Below, one piece after another: positions 5,247-11,844 of a DNA stretch of 11,844 nt. The notes beneath the pieces were generated by a model. That model was not told the DNA's origin. It saw only the letters and a list, made by a program, of their open reading frames with translations, and searched no databases. Position 1 is the first letter of the stretch; every line of letters starts with the position of its first letter. The position numbers and the translations under genes are program-made. The stretch comes from Thiodiazotropha sp037384445 (GTDB taxonomy: Bacteria > Pseudomonadota > Gammaproteobacteria > Chromatiales > Chromatiaceae): the NCBI GenBank assembly GCA_037384445.1, contig JARRNY010000126.1, positions 1 through 11,844 of the forward strand. Direction: 5' to 3'.

Positions 5247-8200
5247 ATGGCCGACGACAAGATTCACATCCACGGCGCACGCCAGAACAACCTGAAAAAC
5301 CTGGATCTGACCTTGCCGCTCGGCGAGCTGATCGTTGTTACCGGCGTCTCCGGCTCCGGCAAATCCTCGCTGGCCTTCGATACGGTCTACGCTGAAGGCC
5401 AGCGCCGCTACGTTGAGACCTTCTCACCCTACGCTCGTCAGTTCCTGGATCGCATGGACAGGCCACAGGTGGAGCGTATCGATGGCATCCCGCCAAGCAT
5501 CGCCATCGACCAGACCAATCCGGTGCGCACCTCCCGCTCCACCGTGGGCACCATGACCGAGCTGAACGATCACCTGAAGTTGCTCTTCGCCCGCGCGGCG
5601 AAACTCTACTGCCACGGCTGCGGCCGAGCGGTGGAACGCGATACTCCACACGGGATTATCCAACAGCTGATGCAGGTTGCCGCTGAGGAGGAACCTCGGC
5701 TGGTCGTCACCTTCGCTATCGAGGTGCCGCACAACTTCACTCATGACGAAATCAGGCAGGTGCTGGCGCAGCAGGGCTACACCCGCATCCACGACGAGCA
5801 GGGCAACACCATCGAGGTGGTGCAGGACCGCCTGCGTCTGAGCAAGCAGAACCGCAGTCGTCTGAGCGAGGCGCTGGAGACCGCCCTCGATAAAGGCCAT
5901 GGCAAGTGCGCCGTCTATCCGCTGCAGGAGAATCGCGAGCCGGGTGAACCCTGGCGCTTCTCCTCGGGGCTGCATTGTGCTCATTGCGACATCCACTATC
6001 GTGAGCCCCAGCCCAACCTCTTCTCCTTCAACTCGGCGCTCGGCGCTTGCGAAACCTGCCGCGGTTTCGGCCGCACCATCGGCATCGACTGGAACCTGGT
6101 GATCCCCGACGACTCGCTGTCACTCAGCGAGGGGGCGATCAAGCCGTTCCGCAGCGGCTACTCCATGGAGTGTCAGGAGGATCTGATGCGCTATGGCCGC
6201 AAGCGCAAGATCGATCTCGACACAGCGTGGAAGGATCTGGATGAGACAACCAGACGCTGGGTCATCGACGGCGATGGCGCCTGGGATGGCAAGACCTGGT
6301 ACGGGGTGCAGGAGTATTTCGACTTTCTCGAGAGCAAGGCCTACAAGATGCATATCCGCGTCATGCTCTCCAAATACCGCAGCTACGATGCCTGCCCCGC
6401 CTGCCACGGCGCGCGCTTGAAGGACGAGGCGCTCGATTTCCGCCTCGGCAGCCAACAGCTGGCAGACGAGGTACTCGACCCGACACGGCGTTTTCGCCAC
6501 CACGGCATCGCCATGTCCGAGGCTGTGTTCCGTCAACTACCCGGACTGAGTATTCACGATCTGATGCAGCTGCCGTTGCAGCGGGTGCACCACTTCTTTG
6601 GCCAGCTGATCAAGGAAATATCCCGACGCGGCTCCAGCACAGGAAGAGACGGCCGCAAGTCTCAGCAATCCATGCATACCGAATTCGACCTGCTGCTGGA
6701 TGAGATCCGCTCACGCCTCAGCTACCTGCTCGACGTTGGTCTCGGTTACCTCACCCTCGACCGTCAATCGCGCACCCTCTCCGGCGGCGAGGTGCAGCGC
6801 ATCAACCTCACCACCGCACTCGGCACCTCGCTGGTCAACACCCTGTTCGTACTCGACGAGCCGAGTATCGGGCTGCATCCACGCGACATCAACCGCATCA
6901 ATGGCGTGCTGGCGCGCCTGCGCGATGCCGGCAACTCCCTGTTGGTGGTGGAGCACGACCCGCAGATCATGCTCGCCGCCAATCGCATTCTCGATATCGG
7001 ACCCGGCCCCGGCGAACACGGCGGTGAGGTGGTCTTCTACGGCACCCCGAAGCAGCTGCTGCGCGACAAGCACTCCCTCACCGCGAAATACCTCAAAGGC
7101 GAATTGAAGGTGGCGGAGCAGCCCGAAAGTGACGCCCCCTCTGCCCTCGCAGGAGAGGGCCGGGGTAAGGGGGGCCTGATCACCATCCTCGGCGCCGCTG
7201 AGCACAATCTGAAAAACATCGATGTGCGTATCCCACTCAATCGCCTGGTCACCCTCACCGGCGTCTCCGGCTCCGGCAAGTCGACCTTGGTACAGGAGAT
7301 CCTGTTCAACGCCCTAAGCAAATTAAAGGGCACCCCGGAAGAGATCCCCGGCGCGCACAGGGCGATCAAAGGCCACGAACAGATCGACGCTGTGGTGATG
7401 CTGGATCAAGCGCCAATTGGAAAAAGTTCGCGCTCCAACCCGGTGAGCTACGTCGGCGCCTGGGATGCGATCCGCAAACAGTTTGCCAACAGCAAAATCG
7501 CCAAGCAACGCGGCTACACGCCTGGCACCTTCAGCTTCAATGCCGGTAACGGTCGCTGCCCGACCTGCAACGGCTCCGGCTTCGAACACGTGGAGATGCA
7601 GTTCCTCTCGGACGTCTATCTGCGCTGTCCCGACTGCAACGGCAAGCGTTACCGTAATCAAGTGCTGGAGGTGAAGATAGGCGGCAAGTCGGTGGCCGAC
7701 ATCCTTGAACTCACCGTGGGTCTCGCCTACCTGCGCCTGGGCCAGCCGGTGCCGACCCTGTCCGGGGGTGAGGCACAGCGCCTCAAACTGGCCGGTTATC
7801 TGGCGAAAACGGGTAAGAAGAAAAAACAGGGCGACAAGCTTTTATTCCTGCTCGACGAACCGACCACGGGCCTGCACTTTGCCGACATTGCCGTGCTGCT
7901 CAAAGCACTGCGCCGTCTGCAGCGAGAGGGCCACTCGCTATTGGTGATCGAACATAATCTCGACGTCATTGCCGCTAGTGACTGGCTCATCGACCTCGGT
8001 CCCGAGGGCGGCGATGACGGCGGTGAACTGGTGTGCGAAGGCACGCCGGTGGAGGTCGCCAGCCATCCCACCAGCCACACCGGCAAGGCATTGCGGGACT
8101 ATCGGGCGGCGCTGCAACAACTTGGCGGAAGATCCCCCTCTCCCCAACCCTCCCCCGCCAGGGGGGAGGGAGCAGAACGAAGCGCCCCCTCTCCCGCCAG

Positions 8201-10847
8201 GTCGAAAGGCGCTGAACGAAACGCCCCCTCTCCCCTTGCGGGAGAGGGACGGGGAGAGGGGAAATCAAACAACTCCATCGAAATCATCCATGCCCGCGAG
8301 CACAACCTGAAGAACGTCTCGCTGGAGATCCCGCGCGGGAAGTTCACGGTCATCAGCGGAGTCTCCGGCTCAGGCAAATCGACCATTGCGTTCGACATCC
8401 TGTTCAACGAGGGTCAGCGCCGCTACCTCGAATCGCTCAACGCCTATGCGCGTCAGTTCGTGCAACCGGCCTCACGCCCTGATGTGGATGCGGTGTTCGG
8501 CATTCCGCCTACAGTGGCCATCGAACAGCGCACCAGCCGCGGCGGTCATAAGAGTACCGTCGGCACCCTGACGGAGATACACCACTTCCTGCGCCTGCTC
8601 TTCGTCAAGCTGGGCATTCAATACTGCCCTGAGTGCCAGGTGCCCATCGAGCCGCAGTCGCGCGATGCCATCCTCGCCCATCTGCTGCAAGACTATCGCA
8701 ATAAGAAGATCGCCCTGCTGGCTCCGCTGATCATCAGCCGCAAAGGTATCTACAAGGAGCTGGCGCAGTGGGCCAGTCGCAAGGGCTACCCGATTTTACG
8801 CGTCGACGGCGAACCCCTGCCTACCGACCAGTGGCCGCAACTCGACCGCTATCACGAACACAACATCGATCTGCCGCTCGGCGAGTTAGTCGTCACACCT
8901 GAGCACGAAAACGAATTGCGTGAGTTGCTTGATCAGGCTCTCGACCACGGCAAAGGCACCGTGCGGGTAGCGCTGGTCAAGCGTGGTGGCGACTGGGGAG
9001 ATGAGCATCACTTCTCAACCCATCGCTCCTGCCCCGACTGCGGCCGTGGTTTCGAAGAGCCGGACCCGCGTCTCTTCTCCTACAATTCCAAACACGGTTG
9101 GTGCTCAAGCTGTTATGGCACCGGCACCGTTCTGCACGGATTCAGCGAAGAGCAGAGCGGCGAAGAGGGCGAATGGCTCGTACAGGAACAGGAGCCGGAA
9201 ACCTGCCCAAGCTGCGAAGGCGCTCGTCTCAATGAGGAGGCGCTGGCCGTCTACTTCCATGACTGGAATATCGCCGATTACACCGCCGTGCCGGTGGATG
9301 AGGCGATTGAGATCTTCAAGGCGCTGGAGCTCAGCGCCAGAGAACAGGCCATCGGTCGCGACGTAGTGAACGAGATCATCTCACGCTTAGCGTTCCTTCA
9401 GGAGGTCGGTCTCAACTACCTCACCCTCGACCGCGCAGCACCGACCCTATCCGGCGGTGAAGCCCAACGCATCAGATTGGCCGCTCAGCTCGGCTCCAAT
9501 CTGCGCGGCGTCTGCTATATCCTCGACGAGCCAACCATTGGCCTGCACCCTCGCGACAACAGACTTCTGCTCAAGACCTTGAAAAATCTTGAAGGCAAGG
9601 GCAACACCATCGTTGTGGTGGAGCACGATGAAGAGACCATCCGCAGCGCTGAACACGTCATCGACATCGGCCCTGGCGCTGGCGTTCGTGGCGGTCACGT
9701 CATCCATACCGGCACAGTCAAACAACTGGAGAAGAACAAGGCGTCGCTAACCGGTCAGTTCCTTGCCAATCCACTGCAGCATCCGCTGTTCGTAGCGCGT
9801 CCGACACAAAGCGAAAGTACGCTGAGAGTGACTGGAGCCAGCCTCAACAACCTCAAGCAGGTGGATCTCGTCATCCCGCTGCAGCGTCTGGTCTGTGTCA
9901 GTGGTGTCTCCGGCTCCGGCAAGTCGACCCTGGTACGCGATGTGATGGTCAAGACCTTGAAGAACCTGCTTTCCCGCGGAAGGAAGAAAGGCCGAGTTGC
10001 CAATGACCAGTATCACGGTTGCGACAAGTTGGATGGCTGGCAGGCAATCGAGCGTGTACTGGAGGTCGATCAGACACCCATTGGTAAAACCCCTCGCTCC
10101 TGCCCCGCGACCTACATCGGTTTCTGGGACGAGATCCGCAAGCTCTATGCCCAGACCGAGGATGCGCGCATCCATGGCTGGAGCGCCGGGCGTTTCTCTT
10201 TCAACACCAAGGGCGGTCGCTGTGAAACCTGCCAGGGCCAGGGCATGACTCGTGTGGAGATGAGCTTCCTGCCCGATGTAAAGACCCTGTGTGAATCCTG
10301 TAACGGCGCGCGTTTCAACCCGGAGACCCTGGCGGTAAAATACCGTGGCAAGTCGATTGGCGACGTCCTCGCCATGAGCATCGACGAAGCGGTTGAGTTC
10401 TTCGAACACCACGCCAATATTCACCATGCGTTACAGCTGCTGCAGGATGTCGGCCTCGGTTATCTTACCCTCGGCCAGCAGAGTCCCACCCTTTCCGGCG
10501 GTGAAGCGCAACGCATTAAGTTGGTGACTGAACTTGCCAAAGCCAAGCCCAATGCACGAACCTTTACTCCCACTCTATATGTACTCGACGAACCGACCGT
10601 GGGGTTGCATATGGCTGACGTGGAGAAGTTGATTCGCGTTCTGCACCGCTTGGTAGACGCAGGACACTCCGCTGTCATCATCGAGCACAATCTCGACGTC
10701 ATCGCAGAAGCCGATTGGTGTATCGACATGGGCCCGGAGGGCGGTGACGCCGGCGGTGAGGTAGTTGCCGAAGGAACCGCGCAAACGCTCATCAAAGCAT
10801 GGAAGCGATCGGAAACCGGCAAGGCGTTGCGAAGCTTTTTGAAGTGA
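5247..10847 (+). CDS. uvrA: Tandem double-length UvrA (excinuclease ABC subunit A), two UvrA units in one chain
   Basis: 1866 residues, about twice the usual 940. UvrA is the damage-sensing ATPase of nucleotide excision repair. It normally acts as a homodimer that finds lesions and loads UvrB. Unit 1 is about residues 1-960 and unit 2 about 1006-1866. All four ATPase sites look intact: Walker A GVSGSGKS at 33-40, 672-679, 1038-1045 and 1553-1560; signature LSGGE at 511-515, 838-842, 1401-1405 and 1749-1753; Walker B DE at 537-538, 870-871, 1427-1428 and 1781-1782. Each unit also has two Cys4 zinc modules: C244/247/268/271 and C771/774/794/797 in unit 1, C1262/1265/1286/1289 and C1659/1662/1682/1685 in unit 2, plus an extra CxxC (122/125, 1127/1130). 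The UvrB-binding-type insertion lies between CxxC and the first zinc module in both. The units are clearly divergent, so the fusion is old. Chlamydial UvrA is a known double-length precedent. Linkers 630-643 and 963-1006 are encoded by palindromic repeats. The start fits the family (MADDKIHIHGARQNNLKN), but no good Shine-Dalgarno is visible. No uvrB or uvrC nearby. Probably a second UvrA beside a standard one. Confidence 0.95.
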   Translation: MADDKIHIHGARQNNLKNLDLTLPLGELIVVTGVSGSGKSSLAFDTVYAEGQRRYVETFSPYARQFLDRMDRPQVERIDGIPPSIAIDQTNPVRTSRSTVGTMTELNDHLKLLFARAAKLYCHGCGRAVERDTPHGIIQQLMQVAAEEEPRLVVTFAIEVPHNFTHDEIRQVLAQQGYTRIHDEQGNTIEVVQDRLRLSKQNRSRLSEALETALDKGHGKCAVYPLQENREPGEPWRFSSGLHCAHCDIHYREPQPNLFSFNSALGACETCRGFGRTIGIDWNLVIPDDSLSLSEGAIKPFRSGYSMECQEDLMRYGRKRKIDLDTAWKDLDETTRRWVIDGDGAWDGKTWYGVQEYFDFLESKAYKMHIRVMLSKYRSYDACPACHGARLKDEALDFRLGSQQLADEVLDPTRRFRHHGIAMSEAVFRQLPGLSIHDLMQLPLQRVHHFFGQLIKEISRRGSSTGRDGRKSQQSMHTEFDLLLDEIRSRLSYLLDVGLGYLTLDRQSRTLSGGEVQRINLTTALGTSLVNTLFVLDEPSIGLHPRDINRINGVLARLRDAGNSLLVVEHDPQIMLAANRILDIGPGPGEHGGEVVFYGTPKQLLRDKHSLTAKYLKGELKVAEQPESDAPSALAGEGRGKGGLITILGAAEHNLKNIDVRIPLNRLVTLTGVSGSGKSTLVQEILFNALSKLKGTPEEIPGAHRAIKGHEQIDAVVMLDQAPIGKSSRSNPVSYVGAWDAIRKQFANSKIAKQRGYTPGTFSFNAGNGRCPTCNGSGFEHVEMQFLSDVYLRCPDCNGKRYRNQVLEVKIGGKSVADILELTVGLAYLRLGQPVPTLSGGEAQRLKLAGYLAKTGKKKKQGDKLLFLLDEPTTGLHFADIAVLLKALRRLQREGHSLLVIEHNLDVIAASDWLIDLGPEGGDDGGELVCEGTPVEVASHPTSHTGKALRDYRAALQQLGGRSPSPQPSPARGEGAERSAPSPARSKGAERNAPSPLAGEGRGEGKSNNSIEIIHAREHNLKNVSLEIPRGKFTVISGVSGSGKSTIAFDILFNEGQRRYLESLNAYARQFVQPASRPDVDAVFGIPPTVAIEQRTSRGGHKSTVGTLTEIHHFLRLLFVKLGIQYCPECQVPIEPQSRDAILAHLLQDYRNKKIALLAPLIISRKGIYKELAQWASRKGYPILRVDGEPLPTDQWPQLDRYHEHNIDLPLGELVVTPEHENELRELLDQALDHGKGTVRVALVKRGGDWGDEHHFSTHRSCPDCGRGFEEPDPRLFSYNSKHGWCSSCYGTGTVLHGFSEEQSGEEGEWLVQEQEPETCPSCEGARLNEEALAVYFHDWNIADYTAVPVDEAIEIFKALELSAREQAIGRDVVNEIISRLAFLQEVGLNYLTLDRAAPTLSGGEAQRIRLAAQLGSNLRGVCYILDEPTIGLHPRDNRLLLKTLKNLEGKGNTIVVVEHDEETIRSAEHVIDIGPGAGVRGGHVIHTGTVKQLEKNKASLTGQFLANPLQHPLFVARPTQSESTLRVTGASLNNLKQVDLVIPLQRLVCVSGVSGSGKSTLVRDVMVKTLKNLLSRGRKKGRVANDQYHGCDKLDGWQAIERVLEVDQTPIGKTPRSCPATYIGFWDEIRKLYAQTEDARIHGWSAGRFSFNTKGGRCETCQGQGMTRVEMSFLPDVKTLCESCNGARFNPETLAVKYRGKSIGDVLAMSIDEAVEFFEHHANIHHALQLLQDVGLGYLTLGQQSPTLSGGEAQRIKLVTELAKAKPNARTFTPTLYVLDEPTVGLHMADVEKLIRVLHRLVDAGHSAVIIEHNLDVIAEADWCIDMGPEGGDAGGEVVAEGTAQTLIKAWKRSETGKALRSFLK
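7137..7172 (+). repeat. In-frame palindromic repeat in uvrA linker 1
   Basis: A 36-base G/C-rich element whose first 23 bases form a hairpin (CCCTCT 7137-7142 with AGAGGG 7154-7159). It matches the copy at 8226-8261 at 30 of 36 positions in the same orientation and the same reading frame, encoding APSALAGEGRGKG between the two ATPase halves of unit 1 (residues 630-642). The equivalent linker in unit 2 (near nucleotide 9780-9830) has no such repeat. Confidence 0.75.
8135..8170 (-). repeat. Inverted copy of the palindromic repeat in uvrA linker 2
   Basis: 36 bases that match the reverse complement of 8226-8261 at 31 positions, so this copy is in the opposite orientation. Its own hairpin is a perfect 9-bp stem (8148-8156 with 8162-8170) and 5-base loop. 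It encodes SPSPQPSPARGEG-type sequence in the uvrA frame without a stop (residues about 963-975). Confidence 0.8.
8175..8234 (+). repeat. 39-bp-spaced direct repeat in uvrA linker 2
   Basis: The 21 bases at 8175-8195 recur at 8214-8234 with one change (G8182 versus A8221). The spacing is 39 bases, or 13 codons, so the protein repeats GAERSAPSPARSK then GAERNAPSPLAGE (residues 975-1000). The first unit carries only a half copy of the palindromic element (about 8186-8202), as if a second insertion had partly decayed. Confidence 0.8.
8226..8261 (+). repeat. Palindromic repeat, forward copy, in uvrA linker 2
   Basis: CCCTCTCCC (8226-8234) and GGGAGAGGG (8240-8248) form a perfect 9-bp stem with a 5-base loop, followed by ACGGGGAGAGGGG to 8261. 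With the inverted copy at 8135-8170 it forms a head-to-head pair, like the paired REP units of a BIME. Translated as APSPLAGEGRGEG (residues about 993-1005), immediately before unit 2 of UvrA. Confidence 0.85.
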
Positions 10848-11062
10848 TTGAAACGGACGGCCAGCACAGAGCTGGTTTCAGGCAACAAGGAAATTGATTC
10901 AACACCATTGGTTTGTTTGAATGAAGAAAATGAGTGAAACAGATCACAAGACACGATATTACCGATACATCAGTAAGCCCAATTACCCAATCAACACACG
11001 ACGATTGCACTGAGTTTGCAGTAGCCTTATCAACATCGAAAGCCACAGGTAGAGACCTTTCC
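10848..11062. other. Intergenic region between uvrA and the lipoprotein gene
   Basis: 215 bases without a supported gene. A small hairpin CCAGC/GCTGG (10861-10865 and 10871-10875) follows the uvrA stop, extendable with GAAA/TTTC but with a large bulge and no T tract, so it is a weak terminator at best. The downstream gene probably has its own promoter here, which I cannot pinpoint. Confidence 0.35.
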
Positions 11063-11844
11063 ATGCATACACGAATCGCCATCATCCTGACAGTCAGCAT
11101 ACTCACGACAGGGTGTGTCTCCTCGCGAAAATACGATGAGGCATTACAGGAGCTCTCCGACACCCAGCAATCACTCTCTGCCGCCAAGAGTGAACTCGAT
11201 ATCTCGCGCAACGAGATCGAGGCCAGCAACAGCCAACTCACGCAATTGAAACATCAGCTCGACACGGCCAGCGAGGAACTCTTCCACCTGCATGTCAAGC
11301 GCCAGGACCTGCAACAGGAGCTGAAGGAATCGAACCTGCAGATAGAGATGCTCAAGGATCTGGAAGCAGAGACAATGAAGCGGAATGAAATCTACGCGCA
11401 GTTCGTCTCTCGGCTACAGGAGATGATCGACGCAGGCCAGCTAAGCGTCACCATCAAGAACGGAAGAATCGTCATCGAACTACCCGACAACATTCTGTTC
11501 GACAGTGGCCGCGCGGAACTCAACAGCGCCGGCAGAAAGGCCCTGACACAGGTGGCAGGTATACTCGCCCAGTTCCAGGATAGACGTTTTCAGGTGGAGG
11601 GACATACCGATAACAAACCGATAAAAAGCGCCCTCTATCCAAGCAACTGGGAGCTTTCGACCAGGCGTGCGCTTTCCGTTCTTCATCTGTTGATAGACAC
11701 AGGCGTCAGCCCATCGAATATATCAGCCGCGGGCTATGGCGAATTTCATCCGAAAGCGGACAACGCCACACCCGAGGGACGCAAGCTCAACCGGCGCATA
11801 GAGATAGTCATGCTGCCGAATCTGGACCTGCTCTCCGATGAGAT
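11063..11844 (+). CDS. OmpA-family lipoprotein with coiled coil (runs off the right edge)
   Basis: 260 residues are visible and the end lies beyond the window. A short lipoprotein-type signal (MHTRIAIILTVSILTTGC) gives Cys18 as the likely lipidated residue, although Thr at -3 is not ideal for a lipobox. Residues about 24-120 are a charged, Gln/Glu/Leu-rich coiled coil. Residues about 129-250 are an OmpA/MotB C-terminal domain, which holds peptidoglycan non-covalently: ILFDSGRAEL (144-153), GHTDN with D183, LSTRRA with R202 (the two residues that grip diaminopimelate in OmpA) and NRRIEI (243-248). It is probably an outer-membrane-anchored envelope spacer or structural protein; the coiled coil would bridge the periplasm. 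The start is chosen for the signal peptide, with AGGTAGAG at 11047-11054 before it. Not related in function to uvrA. Confidence 0.88.
   Translation, partial: MHTRIAIILTVSILTTGCVSSRKYDEALQELSDTQQSLSAAKSELDISRNEIEASNSQLTQLKHQLDTASEELFHLHVKRQDLQQELKESNLQIEMLKDLEAETMKRNEIYAQFVSRLQEMIDAGQLSVTIKNGRIVIELPDNILFDSGRAELNSAGRKALTQVAGILAQFQDRRFQVEGHTDNKPIKSALYPSNWELSTRRALSVLHLLIDTGVSPSNISAAGYGEFHPKADNATPEGRKLNRRIEIVMLPNLDLLSDE

Noticed and set aside
7131..8265. CRISPR array or frameshift in uvrA caused by the repeats
   Set aside because: Repeats are palindromic, irregularly spaced and in both orientations, and the reading frame stays open throughout.
9747..10427. 226-codon minus-strand frame within uvrA, and similar long antisense frames across the gene
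   Set aside because: Antisense shadows of a G/C-rich conserved coding sequence; no family resemblance.
10861..10875. Intrinsic terminator after uvrA
   Set aside because: Only a 5-bp stem with no T tract; noted in the intergenic entry but not called.

Overview
The window looks like the chromosome of a gammaproteobacterium. MazG aligns residue for residue with the enterobacterial enzyme as I remember it, base composition is moderate to G+C-rich in the genes, and the intergenic and intragenic palindromes are of the kind common in proteobacteria. A marine sulfur-oxidising or Chromatiales-like host is a guess only. There are two halves: a gene-poor, decaying accessory stretch (1 to about 3475) and a compact stretch of conserved genes (3476 to 11844).

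Accessory half: an open frame runs in from the left edge (2-181), then a gene-free stretch has two strong stem-loops (264-299, 411-436). A FitA-like antitoxin (655-909) follows. Its PIN toxin partner begins correctly with a 4-base ATGA overlap but keeps only its first eight residues (906-965). Running in from the other side is a complete Fic-domain protein with an N-terminal self-inhibitory motif (941-2101, minus strand), whose tail appears to extend into the deletion scar. Next comes about 1.3 kb of debris: a 39-bp tandem repeat (2355-2432), the 3' remnant of a tyrosine recombinase (2628-2846, minus), nested palindromes (2940-2981) and a 17-bp tandem repeat (3142-3175). A 13-bp motif is repeated in inverted orientation on the two sides of the recombinase remnant, suggesting a dead mobile element.

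Conserved half: a small Cys/His-containing protein of unknown function (3476-3967) converges on mazG (4093-4890, minus) with a long stem-loop between them. The mazG-uvrA divergent intergenic region carries a 132-bp MITE-like element (4945-5076) with 19-bp terminal inverted repeats, a perfect 21-bp internal hairpin, and a 12-bp direct repeat on either side. The main gene (5247-10847) encodes an 1866-residue tandem UvrA: two complete UvrA units in one chain, with four intact ATPase sites and four Cys4 zinc modules. The window ends inside an outer-membrane-type OmpA/coiled-coil lipoprotein gene (11063 onward).

The most unusual thing here is inside the double uvrA. G/C-rich palindromic repeat elements of an intergenic type sit in frame in two interdomain linkers: one copy between the two ATPase halves of unit 1, and a cluster of about three copies, in both orientations, exactly between unit 1 and unit 2. 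They are translated into Pro/Ser/Ala/Gly/Glu/Arg linkers with no stop codon, so repeats and protein domain boundaries coincide. MazG (house-cleaning of NTPs) and UvrA (nucleotide excision repair) both protect genome integrity, but they are divergently transcribed and I see no direct coupling.
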